DNA of 64,000 nucleotides from Microbispora rosea (GCF_900156315.1 NZ_FTNI01000001.1:186001-250000), one strand, 5' to 3'; counted from the first letter of the stretch, positions 9,378 through 18,719 are shown. The notes: generated by a model not told the origin, from the letters alone. Program-made: numbers and translations.

Positions 9378-10550
9378 TCAGGTGATCCGGGACAGCTCCC
9401 GGACGGCGCGGGCGAGCCGGCGGGACAGCTCGGCGTCGATCCGGTCGGACTCGCCGGAGCCGAGGCCCGCCGAGCCCTCCTCGACGCCGGCGGATTCGAG
9501 GAGTGAGGCCCGCAGCGCCATCGGCGGCTCCGCCTGCCAGGCGGCCTGCCCGGCGAGGGACTTCTCCCGGCGCGCGGCCACCAGGCCGGGGCCGGCGTCC
9601 CTGGAGAGCACGGCACGGCGGATCTCGTCGGCCGTCTCCCCGCGCCTGGCCGCGGCCATCACGGGAGTGAGGCGGCTTTCCGCCATGACGAGCGCGTCGA
9701 CATACTCGACGACGGCCCGCGACGAGACGGCGCGGGCCGCGACCTGGTCGGCGTAGTAGACGGCGTGCTGCGACTGGGCGGAGACGAGCCGGCGCAGCGC
9801 GAACTCGGCGAGGAACAGCGGCCACACCAGAATCCAGCCGGTGACCTTGCCGATCGCCTGCGACGCCATCCTGCCCCCCTTGACGGCGCTGTTCGCCTCC
9901 ACCAGGGGATCGCCGAAATCGCGGTAGCCGTCCACCCGCATGCCCGTGAGGGCGTGCCGCCACTCTCCCACGGTGGCCAGCGCCGACGGGACGAGCAGGC
10001 CGCGGCCGGGGTCGCCGCTGACGTCGCGCGCGAGCTCCGCGCCGAGCATGCCCGCCCGCTCGCGCGGCGTCAGCGTGAGCAGCAGCGGGAGGCCGACGAG
10101 CAGCACGGGCCGCCGTCGCAGCCCGGGGCGCAGATGGGCGCACCGGTAGAGACGGTCGTGCAGGTGGATCGCGGCGGGTGGCGCCGCCCCCACCGCGCCG
10201 GCGATCCGGTCGGCCGCCTCGAACAGAGCCGGCGCCTCGGCTCTGGTGACCTCTTCGGCGCCGTCCGGGAGCCGGACCGTACGGGGCCTGGTCCAGATCG
10301 CGATGGCGATGGGCACGCTGCCGCACAGCCAGCCGATCACGTTCCCGCCCCAGCCGACGACGATGAGGACGCCGGCGGCCAGGACGGCGGCGGTCACCGC
10401 GTGGACGACGGCCGACAGGGCGAGGGAGACCAGCGTGGCGGCCGTGCGGGGCCGGTCGAGTCGCCGGCCCCGGAGCCGGTGGAACCGCCTCATGGCGTCA
10501 CGGGGCAGCAGATCGGCACGGACCTCGCCGGGGGGTGAGGAGAGGTTCAT
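9378..10550 (-). CDS. M48-family-like membrane protein with lost catalytic motif
   Basis: 390 residues. The layout is that of an M48 (HtpX/Ste24-like) protease: N-terminal basic region, two membrane helices (about 35-75), a pre-catalytic segment, the helix that should carry HExxH, a hydrophobic segment (GWILVWPLFLAEFALR) and the region normally holding ELAAD. But the catalytic helix reads MLGAELARDVSGD (His changed to Ala and Arg) and the third-ligand region reads YYADQVAARAV. It therefore looks catalytically inactive. It is transcribed divergently from the TetR gene. ATG 10550 was chosen because it begins a family-like N-terminus. Confidence 0.75.
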   Translation of the reverse strand: MNLSSPPGEVRADLLPRDAMRRFHRLRGRRLDRPRTAATLVSLALSAVVHAVTAAVLAAGVLIVVGWGGNVIGWLCGSVPIAIAIWTRPRTVRLPDGAEEVTRAEAPALFEAADRIAGAVGAAPPAAIHLHDRLYRCAHLRPGLRRRPVLLVGLPLLLTLTPRERAGMLGAELARDVSGDPGRGLLVPSALATVGEWRHALTGMRVDGYRDFGDPLVEANSAVKGGRMASQAIGKVTGWILVWPLFLAEFALRRLVSAQSQHAVYYADQVAARAVSSRAVVEYVDALVMAESRLTPVMAAARRGETADEIRRAVLSRDAGPGLVAARREKSLAGQAAWQAEPPMALRASLLESAGVEEGSAGLGSGESDRIDAELSRRLARAVRELSRIT

Positions 10551-10632
10551 GCCGCGAGTATCACCGAGGCGGTCCCGCTCGGCGAGAGGCCGAAAACCGT
10601 AATGCATTGCAATTTTGGAGTAGAGTGCAGAA

Positions 10633-11286
10633 ATGGCCGAGGGACTGCGGGAGCGCAAGAAGCGGCGGACCCGGCAGCACATCGCCGACGTGGCGATCGG
10701 GCTGTTCGTGGAGCACGGCTTCGACCACGTCACGATGGCCGAGGTCGCGCGGGCCGCCGAGGTGTCGGTGAACACCGTCTACAACTACTTCCAGGCGAAG
10801 GAGGACCTCGTGCTCCCGCCCGAGGAGGCGTCGCCGCGGCGGCTGGCCGACATCGTGCGGGAGCGGCCGCCGGGGCAGTCGGCGGCCGGCGCGGTGCTGG
10901 AGCGCCTGCGCCGGGAGATCCGCGGACGCGAACGCGCGGTCGGGCTGAGCGCGGGATTCGGGCGGGTGCTGGAGATGATGCGCGCGGCCCCCACGCTGAC
11001 CGCCCGGCTGGAGGACCTCGGCCGCCGGATGACCGACGCGCTGGCGGCCGAGCTGGCCGAGGAGACCGGCGCGGACGCCGCCGATCCGCTGCCGCGCCTG
11101 GTCGCCTGGCACATCGGCTGCCTCCACTCGCTGGTCTACGCCGAGATCGGGCGGCGTACGACGGCGGGGGAGAGCCCGGACGCCATCGCGGCCGCCGTGC
11201 TGGAGCTGCTCGACGTCGCCGAGAGCCTCCTGGGCGAGCGCGTCCGCGCCTATGCCGTACGAGAGGGACGACCGTGTTCAGAGTGA
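10633..11286 (+). CDS. TetR/AcrR family transcriptional regulator
   Basis: 217 residues. N-terminal HTH at about 10-57: RKKRRTRQHIADVAIGLF, then DHVTMAEVARAAEVSVNTVYNYFQAKEDLV, a classic TetR recognition helix. The C-terminal ligand domain is all-helical with no recognisable ligand. It is divergent from the M48-like gene with an 82-base shared control region and overlaps the DUF6204 gene downstream, so it probably controls this small locus. No clear palindromic operator could be defined in the shared region. Confidence 0.92.
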   Translation: MAEGLRERKKRRTRQHIADVAIGLFVEHGFDHVTMAEVARAAEVSVNTVYNYFQAKEDLVLPPEEASPRRLADIVRERPPGQSAAGAVLERLRREIRGRERAVGLSAGFGRVLEMMRAAPTLTARLEDLGRRMTDALAAELAEETGADAADPLPRLVAWHIGCLHSLVYAEIGRRTTAGESPDAIAAAVLELLDVAESLLGERVRAYAVREGRPCSE

Positions 11287-11570
11287 CGATCAGGGGCAAG
11301 TTCAAGGGGCTCGACGACGCCGGCCGGGCCGCGGTGACGGCGGCGGGCGGCGCGGCCTACACCGAGGGCGGCACGTTCACCCACGACGCGAGCGTGTCCG
11401 CCTTCACCTTCCGCTGCCAGGTGCCCGCCGGGCCGGACGACGGCGAGGACGAGGCAACCCTGGGGGCGATGGCCGCGCTCGACGCGCACGGACACCCGTA
11501 CGAGATCCTGCGGGTCGCGGTGACCGACATGCGCCAGATCAAGATCCGCCGGAAGGGCCGGGGCGCGTAG
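11274..11570 (+). CDS. DUF6204 family small protein
   Basis: 98 residues starting at GTG 11274 inside the end of the TetR gene (13-base overlap), so it is translated as part of the same message. Sequence features: MFRVTIRGKFKGLDDAGRAA, then FTHDASVSAFTFRCQVP, and a basic end DMRQIKIRRKGRG. Proteins of this size and pattern (DUF6204) are common in actinomycetes and often follow TetR regulators; function unknown. No membrane segment or signal peptide. Confidence 0.78.
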   Translation: MFRVTIRGKFKGLDDAGRAAVTAAGGAAYTEGGTFTHDASVSAFTFRCQVPAGPDDGEDEATLGAMAALDAHGHPYEILRVAVTDMRQIKIRRKGRGA

Positions 11571-11573
11571 GCG

Positions 11574-12242
11574 TCAGGCGAGATCCTCCTCGTACAGGTC
11601 GTACGGCTCCTCGCCCAGGGCCTCGGCGAGACGCTTGCCGGCGAACGGGATGACCTCGTCGACCGTAATCCGCCGGCCGGTCTCGGCCGCCAGCGACGTG
11701 ACCCCGGCGTCGTCTCCGGCGATGCGGGTGTACCAGCTCAGGTCGTTGACGCAGTTGAGCGCGAAGCCGTGCATGGTGACCCCGCCGGAGACCCGGATGC
11801 CGATCGTGCCGAGCCTGCGGTCGGGCACCCCGTGCGCGGGGTCGCCGGGCACCCATATCCCGCCGGCGCCCTCGACCCGCCGGGCCGTCACCCCGAAGTC
11901 GGCGCAGACCTGGATCAGGACCTCCTCCAGCGACCGGATGTAGGAGACCACGTCGCCGATGCGGATGATGGGGTAGCAGACGAGCTGCCCCGGGCCGTGC
12001 CAGGTGATCTTCCCGCCCCGGTCGACGTCGATGACCGGGGTGCCGTCGACCGGCCGCTCGTGCGGCAGCGTCCGCTTGCCCGCCGTGTAGACGGGGGCGT
12101 GCTCCAGCACGAGGCACACGTCGGAGATCTCGCCGGCCGCCCGCCGCGCGTGCAGCCGCCGCTGCAGGGTCCACGCCTGCTCGTACGGAACGTCGACGCC
12201 CAGGCGGACGATGGCCACGCCCTTCACGTTCCCATCGCCCAT
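11574..12242 (-). CDS. lipB: Octanoyltransferase (lipoate biosynthesis)
   Basis: 222 residues. Transfers octanoate from acyl carrier protein to lipoyl domains; the product is the substrate of LipA. Signature regions: [47 protein letters not shown] and the reactive Cys-containing segment near [13 protein letters not shown] 12242 gives a normal family length; a GTG at about 12248 is possible. It follows peptidase E on the same strand and converges with the DUF6204 gene. Confidence 0.95.
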   Translation of the reverse strand: MGDGNVKGVAIVRLGVDVPYEQAWTLQRRLHARRAAGEISDVCLVLEHAPVYTAGKRTLPHERPVDGTPVIDVDRGGKITWHGPGQLVCYPIIRIGDVVSYIRSLEEVLIQVCADFGVTARRVEGAGGIWVPGDPAHGVPDRRLGTIGIRVSGGVTMHGFALNCVNDLSWYTRIAGDDAGVTSLAAETGRRITVDEVIPFAGKRLAEALGEEPYDLYEEDLA

Positions 12243-12247
12243 CACGT

Positions 12248-12988
12248 TCACAGCGTAGAGGTGAGCAGCCGGGGCTCGATACGCAGCTCCTTGACGGCGG
12301 GCCCGTCCCGCTCGATCCGGTAGGCGTACCCCTGGGGGTCGGTGGTCACGGCCTGGATGAACTCGGTGCCCACGTAGTGCAGCGCCACGCCCTCGTCGGC
12401 GGCGTACCCCTCGGGCAGCTCGCCCGACGCGACCGACTCGTGCAGCAGCGCCCGCCGCTGCGGGTCGGAGTTGTAGTGGACGCCGCACGAGTAGGGCAGC
12501 AGGCCCAGGCCCTCGGCCCAGGGACGCAGCGTCGGGCCGAACGAGTCGGTGTTGCCGCCGACGTGCCAGCACAGCGCGCCGGCGCTCTGCCCGGACAGCA
12601 CGATCCCCGCCCGCCACGCCTCGGCGAACGCCTCGTCCAGGCCGTGCAGCCGCCACAGCGCGGCGAGGTTGGCGACGCTGCCGCCGCTCACGTAGATCGC
12701 GTCCTGCTCCAGGATCCACTCGCGGGGGTCCTCGACGTTCGGCATCGGGAAGGCGGTCAGGTGGCTCACCTCGACGTCCCAGCGGGCGAACGCGCCGTAC
12801 ATCTTGAGCAGCCAGTCGGCGTCGTCGCCGGTGGCCGTGGCGAGCAGGCCGAGCTTGGGGCGGTCCTGACCGGTCAGGTCGAGGACGTAGCGCAGCAGGG
12901 CGGTCGGCTCGATGAACCCGTATCGCTCCGTCTGCCGGAACGAGCCGCCTCCGATGGCGACGATGTGCGACTGCCCGATGCGGCTCAT
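12248..12988 (-). CDS. Peptidase E-like (S51 family) protein
   Basis: 246 residues. S51 peptidases cleave Asp-X dipeptides; the fold is glutaminase-like. Seen here: [11 protein letters not shown] at the N-terminus, [17 protein letters not shown], and the nucleophile elbow [17 protein letters not shown] (Ser in GQSAG), followed by [18 protein letters not shown] with the expected His. Start at ATG 12988 is favoured by AGGAG eight bases upstream over two earlier in-frame codons. It lies five bases upstream of lipB, probably in one transcript, though no lipoate role is known. Confidence 0.9.
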   Translation of the reverse strand: MSRIGQSHIVAIGGGSFRQTERYGFIEPTALLRYVLDLTGQDRPKLGLLATATGDDADWLLKMYGAFARWDVEVSHLTAFPMPNVEDPREWILEQDAIYVSGGSVANLAALWRLHGLDEAFAEAWRAGIVLSGQSAGALCWHVGGNTDSFGPTLRPWAEGLGLLPYSCGVHYNSDPQRRALLHESVASGELPEGYAADEGVALHYVGTEFIQAVTTDPQGYAYRIERDGPAVKELRIEPRLLTSTL

Positions 12989-13022
12989 GCCCATCACTCC
13001 TGTTCCCGGATCGAATGACTCT

Positions 13023-13922
13023 TTAGAGTACGGCGGCCAGCGCCTCGCCGATGGTGGGATGGGCGAACCGATGACCCGCGTCGAGCAGCCGCCGGGGGAG
13101 CACCCGCTGACCGGCGAGCAGGGCCTCCTCCGCGAACTCCCCGAGCGCCAGGCGCAGCGCGAGGCGCGGGGCCGGCAGCGGCATCGTCGGGCGCCGCAGC
13201 GCCTTCGCGAGCGCGGCCGTGTACTCGGCGTTGGTCACCGGCTCGGGAGCCGTGAGGTTCACCGGCCCCGCGAGCCCGTGCGCGAGCAGGAAGCGCACCG
13301 CGTCCACCCAGTCGGGCAGCGATATCCACGAGACGTACTGCCTGCCGCTGCCGAGCACGGCGCCCGCGCCCATCTTGAAGATCGGCAGCATCCGGGCGAG
13401 CGCGCCGCCCCGGCCGCTGAGCACCATCCCGGTGCGCAGCAGCGTCACCCGCACGCCCGCCTCTCCGGCGGGCTCGGTGGCGTCCTCCCAGCCGCGCACC
13501 AGATCGGCCAGGAAGCCCGTGCCCGCCGGCGCGGACTCGTCCACGGCGCGATCCCCGGTGTCGCCGTAGAAGCCGATCGCGGAGGAGGACAGCAGCACCC
13601 GCGGTCCGCCTTCGGCGCGGGCCAGCGCCGTGGCGAGGGTGCGCGTGCCGCTGAGACGGCTGTTCACCAGCTTCCGCTTGTACGCCTCGGACCACCGGCG
13701 CTCGCCGATCCCGGCGCCGGCCAGGTGGACGACCGCGTCCGCGCCCTCCAGCGCGCCGGGGTCGAGCACGTCGCCCTCCGGGTCCCAGAAGGACTCGTCG
13801 GGCCCGGCGGGCGCCCGCCGTACGAGACGGCGCACCTCGTGCCCGTCGGCGCGCAGCGCGCTCACCAGAGCCGTCCCGAGCAGCCCCGACGAGCCTGTCA
13901 CCACTGTCGTCATCGTCTCCAC
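13023..13922 (-). CDS. TIGR01777 family NAD-dependent epimerase-like protein
   Basis: About 299 residues. SDR-type nucleotide-binding fold: TTVVTGSSGLLGTALVSAL glycine-rich loop, DAVVHLAGAGIGERRW, active-site-like region SSSAIGFYGDTGDRAVDE, and a C-terminal DUF1731 region with MPLPAPRLALRLALGEFAEEALLAGQRVLPRRL. Members are near sucB/lipB in many actinobacteria (M. tuberculosis Rv2216) but no reaction is established. Start: GTG 13922 or ATG 13913, the latter having GGAG close upstream. Confidence 0.92.
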   Translation of the reverse strand: METMTTVVTGSSGLLGTALVSALRADGHEVRRLVRRAPAGPDESFWDPEGDVLDPGALEGADAVVHLAGAGIGERRWSEAYKRKLVNSRLSGTRTLATALARAEGGPRVLLSSSAIGFYGDTGDRAVDESAPAGTGFLADLVRGWEDATEPAGEAGVRVTLLRTGMVLSGRGGALARMLPIFKMGAGAVLGSGRQYVSWISLPDWVDAVRFLLAHGLAGPVNLTAPEPVTNAEYTAALAKALRRPTMPLPAPRLALRLALGEFAEEALLAGQRVLPRRLLDAGHRFAHPTIGEALAAVL

Positions 13923-13948
13923 GCACGCATCACTACCCGGAAACGGAC

Positions 13949-13979
13949 GGGGCCGCCCCGCGAAGCGCGGGACGGCCCC
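13949..13979 (-). terminator. Hairpin terminator after sucB
   Basis: GGGGCCGCCCCGC pairs with GCGGGACGGCCCC across a five-base loop; one internal mismatch. It lies 35 bases beyond the sucB stop codon in its direction of transcription and before the TIGR01777 gene. There is no long T tract, as is usual in high-GC genomes. Confidence 0.65.
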
Positions 13980-14014
13980 TGTGGCGGTGCGGCCGGCGCC
14001 GCCCCGGCGTACGG

Positions 14015-15505
14015 CTACGCCAGGCCGAGCTGGGCCTCGAAGCGGCCCTCCTCGAGACGGTGCTTGATCGTCGTGAGGAAGCGGGCCGCGTCGGCGCCGT
14101 CGACCAGGCGGTGGTCGTAGCTGAGCGCGAGGTACACCATCGAGCGGACCGCGATGACCTCGCCCTCCGGGGTGTCCACGACGACCGGGCGCTTGACGAC
14201 CGCGCCGGTGCCCAGCATGCCGACCTGCGGCTGGTTGAGGATCGGCGTGTCGAACAGCGCGCCCCGGCTGCCGGTGTTGGTCAGCGTGAACGTGCCGCCG
14301 GTGATCTCGTCGGGGCTCACCTTGTTGGTGCGGGTGCGCTCGGCCAGGTCGGCGATCTTACGGGCGAGCCCGGCGATGTTGAGGTCGCCCGCGTTCTTGA
14401 TCACCGGGACGAGCAGGCCCCGCTCGGTGTCGGTCGCGAAGCCGAGGTGCTCGACGTCGAAGTAGGTGACCTCGTTGGTCTCGCTGTTGATCGTGGCGTT
14501 CAGCTTCGGGTGCTGCTTGAGCGCCTCGATCGCGGCGATCGCGAAGAACGGCATGAACGACAGCTTCACGCCCTCGCGCTGCAGGAACTCCGCCTTGGCC
14601 CGGTCGCGCAGGCGGGCGATGCGGGTGACGTCGACCTCGACCACGGTGGTGAGCTGGGCCGAGACCTGCAGCGACTCCACCATGCGCTTGGCGATGGTCT
14701 GCCGCAGGCGCGACATCTTCTCCGTACGGCCGCGCAGCGTGGTGTCCACCCGCACCTCCGACGCGGCGGGCGCGGCGGCGGCTGCCGGGGCGGCGGGCGC
14801 CTGGGCCGGGGCGGGCGCCGCCTGCGGAGCCGGAGCGGCGGCAGCGGCGGCGGCCTGCTCGCGCTGGACGCGGGCGGCCTCGATCACGTCCTGCTTGCGG
14901 ATTCGGCCGCCGACGCCGGTGCCGGTCAGCGCCTCAAGGTCGACGCCGTGCTCGGCGGCGAGCTTGCGGACCAGCGGCGTGACGTACGGGCCCTCGCCGG
15001 ACGAGGGCAGCGGGGTCGGCTCGCTCGGCTGCGCGGCCGGGGCGGAGGCCTGCGGCTGCGGGGCCGGGGCCTGCGGGGCCGGGGCGGGCGCCGGGGGCGC
15101 CGGCTGCGGCGTCACGACGGCGGGCGCGGGCTGCGGGATCGACGAGATCGGCGCGGCGGGAGCGGGCTCGGGCGCCGCCGCCGGCGCAGGGGCCGGAGCG
15201 GGCTCGGGCTCGGGCTGCGGAGCGGGGGCCGGAGCCGCCGGCTCGGCGGCGGCCGGAGCGGCGCCCGCCTCGGAGTCGATCAGGGCGAGCTCGGCGCCGA
15301 CCTCGACCGTCTCGTCCTCAGCGACGACGATCTTGGTCAGGTAGCCGGCGGACGGCGACGGGATCTCGGTGTCGACCTTGTCGGTCGACACCTCGAGGAG
15401 CGGCTCGTCGGCCTCGACGCGGTCGCCTTCCTTCTTCAGCCAACGGGTGACGGTGCCCTCGGTAACGCTCTCGCCGAGCTGGGGCATGGTTACAGAGACC
15501 GGCAT
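14015..15505 (-). CDS. sucB: Dihydrolipoamide acyltransferase E2 of 2-oxo-acid dehydrogenase
   Basis: 496 residues. One lipoyl domain (about 2-77) with lipoylation Lys in [14 protein letters not shown], a very long Ala-Pro linker (about 80-165), the E3-binding domain (about 172-208, [23 protein letters not shown]), a second Ala-Pro linker and the catalytic domain with [16 protein letters not shown] at the C-terminus. In actinobacteria this E2 (SucB/DlaT) commonly serves both pyruvate and 2-oxoglutarate dehydrogenase complexes. lpdA follows upstream on the same strand, 33 bases away. Confidence 0.95.
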   Translation of the reverse strand: MPVSVTMPQLGESVTEGTVTRWLKKEGDRVEADEPLLEVSTDKVDTEIPSPSAGYLTKIVVAEDETVEVGAELALIDSEAGAAPAAAEPAAPAPAPQPEPEPAPAPAPAAAPEPAPAAPISSIPQPAPAVVTPQPAPPAPAPAPQAPAPQPQASAPAAQPSEPTPLPSSGEGPYVTPLVRKLAAEHGVDLEALTGTGVGGRIRKQDVIEAARVQREQAAAAAAAPAPQAAPAPAQAPAAPAAAAAPAASEVRVDTTLRGRTEKMSRLRQTIAKRMVESLQVSAQLTTVVEVDVTRIARLRDRAKAEFLQREGVKLSFMPFFAIAAIEALKQHPKLNATINSETNEVTYFDVEHLGFATDTERGLLVPVIKNAGDLNIAGLARKIADLAERTRTNKVSPDEITGGTFTLTNTGSRGALFDTPILNQPQVGMLGTGAVVKRPVVVDTPEGEVIAVRSMVYLALSYDHRLVDGADAARFLTTIKHRLEEGRFEAQLGLA

Positions 15506-15538
15506 GGTGTGTCTTCTCTCGCGTTCGCTAGGAGGGCT

Positions 15539-16918
15539 TCAGTTGTGGACGTGCAGCGGCTTGCCGGCCAGGGCCAGCATGGCCTCGCCGAGAGCCTCGG
15601 ACTGGGTCGGGTGCGGGTGGATGAGCTGGGCGACGTCGGTGGCCGTGGCCTCCCAGTTGAAGATCAGCTGAGCCTCCGCGATCAGCTCGCCCACCCGGCT
15701 GCCGACCATGTGGACGCCGAGCACCCGGCCGTCGCGCTCGGCGACGACCTTGACCTCGCCCTGAGTCTGCAGGATCTTGCTCCTGCCGTTGCCGGCGAGG
15801 TTGTAGTTCTGCTCGACGACGTCGTGACCGCGCTCGCGGGCGACCGACGTGGCGATGCCCACCGACGCGACCTCGGGCTCGGAGTAGGTGATGCGCGGCA
15901 CGCCGTCGTAGTCGATCGGCACCGGGTTCAGCCCGGCGATGTGCTCGGCGACCAGGATGCCCTCGGCGAAGCCGACGTGGGCGAGCTGCAGCGTGGGGAT
16001 CAGGTCGCCCACGGCGTACACGCCCGGCACGCTGGTCTGGCAGAACTCGTTGACCAGCACGTAGCCGCGCTCCATCGCGACGCCGTTCTCCTCGTAGCCG
16101 AGGCCGGCCGAGACCGGGCCGCGGCCGACGGCGACGAGCATGATCTCGGCGTCGAGGGTCTTGCCGTTCTCCAGGGAGACGACGACCCCGGTGTCGGTGG
16201 TCTTGACGCTCTCGAACCGGGTGCCCAGCTCGTACTTGATGCCACGACGGCGGAAGGCGCGCTCCAGCAGCTTGGAGCTGGACTCGTCCTCCAGCGGCAG
16301 CAGGTGCGGCAGCGCCTCGACGATCGTGACCTCGGCGCCGAACGAGCGCCACACGCTGGCGAACTCGACGCCGATGACGCCGCCGCCCAGGATGACGACC
16401 GAGGACGGGATCCGGTCGAGGACCAGCGCGTGGTCGCTGCTGATCACCTTCTCGCCGTCGATGTCGAGGCCGGGCAGCGACTTCGGCACGGAGCCGGTCG
16501 CCAGCACGACGTTGCGGCCCTCGTAGACCTGGTCGCCGACTACGACGCGGCCGGGGCCGGCCAGGCGGCCCTCGCCCTCGACCACGGTGATCTTCTTGCT
16601 CTTGACGAGCCCGGCGAGGCCCTTGTAGAGGCCCGCGATCACCTTGTCCTTGTACGCGTGGACGCCGGGGACGTCGATGCCCTCCAGCCGGGTGCGGACG
16701 CCGAACGACTCGCCCTCGCGAGCCTGGTCGGCGAGCTCGGCCGCGTGCAGCAGCGCCTTGGTGGGGATGCAGCCGCGGTGCAGGCAGGTGCCCCCGACCT
16801 TGTCCTTCTCGATGAGGACGACGCTCATGCCGAACTCGGCCGCCCGCAGGGCACAGGCGTAACCACCGCTACCGCCACCTAGGACGACGATGTCGTAGGG
16901 GCCGCTGCCATCAGCCAC
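15539..16918 (-). CDS. lpdA: Dihydrolipoyl dehydrogenase (E3)
   Basis: 459 residues. FAD flavoprotein that reoxidises dihydrolipoyl groups with NAD+. FAD loop: YDIVVLGGGSGGYACALRA; redox disulfide: GGTCLHRGCIPTKAL; NAD loop: SVVILGGGVIGVEFAS; second FAD motif: VYAVGDLIP; C-terminal active His-Glu: HPHPTQSEALGEA. GTG 16918 is the start, with AAGGAG eight bases upstream; the open frame extends further but without family homology. Transcribed with sucB. Confidence 0.96.
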   Translation of the reverse strand: MADGSGPYDIVVLGGGSGGYACALRAAEFGMSVVLIEKDKVGGTCLHRGCIPTKALLHAAELADQAREGESFGVRTRLEGIDVPGVHAYKDKVIAGLYKGLAGLVKSKKITVVEGEGRLAGPGRVVVGDQVYEGRNVVLATGSVPKSLPGLDIDGEKVISSDHALVLDRIPSSVVILGGGVIGVEFASVWRSFGAEVTIVEALPHLLPLEDESSSKLLERAFRRRGIKYELGTRFESVKTTDTGVVVSLENGKTLDAEIMLVAVGRGPVSAGLGYEENGVAMERGYVLVNEFCQTSVPGVYAVGDLIPTLQLAHVGFAEGILVAEHIAGLNPVPIDYDGVPRITYSEPEVASVGIATSVARERGHDVVEQNYNLAGNGRSKILQTQGEVKVVAERDGRVLGVHMVGSRVGELIAEAQLIFNWEATATDVAQLIHPHPTQSEALGEAMLALAGKPLHVHN

Positions 16919-17072
16919 TGGAATGCTCCTTGGTCGTATTCGCACCGCCGGGTGGACCCGGCAGCATCTTTTCACTTGTCCCGGAAGATCGTGGCCCCGG
17001 CCCGGGGCCCGTGCGGGCACGCCGCGACGGGGCCGTCTTCCGTTCTCGAACAGCCCGCGAAGGCTCCTTCTC

Positions 17073-18593
17073 TTAAACAGCCTGCGCGGACGTGCCGTTC
17101 CCCGCGTAACGCTCGGCGACGGCGACGAGCGTGCGGGTCAGTGCGCCGGTGCCGCCCTTGGGCGTGTAGCCGTGCGGCTCGCCCTTGTTGAACGCGGGCC
17201 CGGCCATGTCCACGTGCGCCCAGCGGACGCCCGTGGGGACGAACTCCCGCAGGAAGATGCCCGCGGCGAGCATGCTGCCCCACCGCTCGGGCTGGAGGTT
17301 GGCGATGTCGGCGACCGCGGAGTCGAGCCCCTTGCGCAGCTCGGCGGGCAGCGGCATGCCCCAGGCGCCCTCGCCCTGCTCGCCGGCGATGCGGACGATC
17401 TCCTCGCGCAGGTCGTCGTCGTTGGCCATCACGCCGGCCGTGCGCCACCCGAGCGCCACGATCTGGGCGCCGGTCAGGGTGGCGACGTCGATGATCACGT
17501 CGGGCTCGTCCTCGGAGGCGCGGGCGATGCCGTCGATCAGGACCAGGCGGCCCTCGGCGTCGGTGTCGAGCACCTCGACGGTCTTGCCGCTGTAGGTGTG
17601 CAGGACGTCGGAGGGGCGCTGGGCGCTGCCCGAGGGCATGTTCTCCGCGAGGCAGAGGTAGCCGACGGCGTTGACGCGCAGGCCCAGCCGGGCGATCGCG
17701 AGGAGCGCGCCGAACACCGCTCCCGCTCCGCCCATGTCCGACTTCATCCAGTCCATGGAGGCGGAGGGCTTGAGCGACAGGCCGCCGGAGTCGAAGGTGA
17801 TGCCCTTGCCGACGAACGCGACCTTCCGGGTGGCCTCGGGGTGGCTGTAGGCGACGCGTACCAGGCGGGGCGGGTTGATCGAGCCCTGCCCGACGCCGAT
17901 GATGCCGCCGTAGCCGTCCTCCTTGAGCCTGACCTCGTCCAGCACCTCGACCGACAGGCCGGCCTCGCCGCCGGTCTCCTGGGCGATCTCGGCGAAGCGC
18001 GCGGGCCACAGGTCGGACGGCGGCGTGTTCACCAGGTCGCGGACGAGGGTGACGGAGTCGGCGAGCGTCGCCGCGTGCGCGACGGCCTCCTCGGCCCCGG
18101 CCGCGCCGGACAGGACGGTGAGCTCGCCGACGGGCGGCTTGCGGTCACCGACCGTGCGGTAGCGCGTGAAGTCGTAGGCGCCCAGCAGGCCGCCCAGCGC
18201 CACGGCCTCCGCCTCGGCGGCCGTACGGGCCGGCAGGGCGAGCGTGGCGGACGCCGTGCCGGCGAGTGAGCGGACCGCCGCTCCGGCCGCGCGGCGCAGG
18301 GTTTCCAGGTCGTAGCCGTCCCCGGCGCCGTCCTGCGGCGCGTCGCCGAGGCCCACGGCTACGGCGACGGGCGCGGGCAGCGCCCCGAGGGTGGGGATCT
18401 TGACGACCTCTTCGGCCTTGCCGGTGAACCCTACGGTGGTGAGGATCCCGGCGAGTCGTCCGTCCAGGGCCTGGTCGAGGCCTTCGCCTCCGGGAGCCGG
18501 GCGTGGACCCTCCGGGGTCGTGTGGACGCCGATTATGAGAGCACTGGTCTCGATGGAGACCGCGTCAGATGCGTTTATGCGCACTGTGGTCAC
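17073..18593 (-). CDS. pepA: Leucyl aminopeptidase (M17)
   Basis: 506 residues. Two-metal cytosolic aminopeptidase. The N-terminal macro-like domain (1-170) is poorly conserved. The catalytic domain has VGKGITFDSGGLSLKP (Lys and Asp), DWMKSDMGGAGAVFG and the signature NTDAEGRL counterpart in VLDTDAEGRLVLIDGI. GTG 18593 is used; it has no ribosome-binding site, and TAGCAT at 18607-18602 could be a -10 giving a leaderless message. An upstream ATG at 18644 is an alternative. Counterpart of M. tuberculosis pepB in the same gene order. Confidence 0.93.
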   Translation of the reverse strand: MTTVRINASDAVSIETSALIIGVHTTPEGPRPAPGGEGLDQALDGRLAGILTTVGFTGKAEEVVKIPTLGALPAPVAVAVGLGDAPQDGAGDGYDLETLRRAAGAAVRSLAGTASATLALPARTAAEAEAVALGGLLGAYDFTRYRTVGDRKPPVGELTVLSGAAGAEEAVAHAATLADSVTLVRDLVNTPPSDLWPARFAEIAQETGGEAGLSVEVLDEVRLKEDGYGGIIGVGQGSINPPRLVRVAYSHPEATRKVAFVGKGITFDSGGLSLKPSASMDWMKSDMGGAGAVFGALLAIARLGLRVNAVGYLCLAENMPSGSAQRPSDVLHTYSGKTVEVLDTDAEGRLVLIDGIARASEDEPDVIIDVATLTGAQIVALGWRTAGVMANDDDLREEIVRIAGEQGEGAWGMPLPAELRKGLDSAVADIANLQPERWGSMLAAGIFLREFVPTGVRWAHVDMAGPAFNKGEPHGYTPKGGTGALTRTLVAVAERYAGNGTSAQAV

Positions 18594-18635
18594 GTGAGCC
18601 GATGCTAGCTGGGCTGACTCGGCTACGCATAAACG
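18572..18635. repeat. Ten-base inverted repeat around the pepA start
   Basis: CGTTTATGCG (18572-18581, inside the first codons of pepA) and CGCATAAACG (18626-18635, upstream) are perfect inverted copies 44 bases apart. They are AT-rich against the local background. They could be paired protein-binding sites or arms of an RNA hairpin; neither is shown. Confidence 0.45.
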
Positions 18636-18664
18636 AGGGTTCATCCTACCTATCGGTAATCCCG

Positions 18665-18689
18665 ATGGTGCCAATGAAGGTAGCACCAT
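18665..18689 (+). promoter_or_regulatory. GntR-type operator 1
   Basis: Nine-base arms ATGGTGCCA and TAGCACCAT separated by seven bases; one mismatch. Half-site consensus with operator 2 is GGTGCTA. It lies upstream of the likely -35 of the GntR gene. YtrA-type GntR regulators usually repress their own operon through such palindromes; autoregulation is inferred. Confidence 0.65.
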
Positions 18690-18690
18690 A

Positions 18691-18719
18691 TAGACCTTTC
18701 CGACCTATGGTGCTAATGT
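18691..18719 (+). promoter_or_regulatory. Probable promoter of the GntR operon (leaderless)
   Basis: -35 TAGACC (18691-18696), 17-base spacer, -10 TAATGT (18714-18719). Transcription would begin at about 18726, only a few bases before the ATG at 18730, and no ribosome-binding site precedes that ATG. Operator 2 covers the -10 and the start site, consistent with repression. Confidence 0.5.

Noticed and set aside
9378..11570. Insertion sequence or integron at the lipA-lipB interruption
   Set aside because: No transposase, inverted repeats or target duplications were seen at the edges.
14060..16882. A 940-codon open frame on the plus strand
   Set aside because: It is exactly antisense to sucB and lpdA, whose motifs are intact on the minus strand; long shadow frames are expected at 72% G+C.
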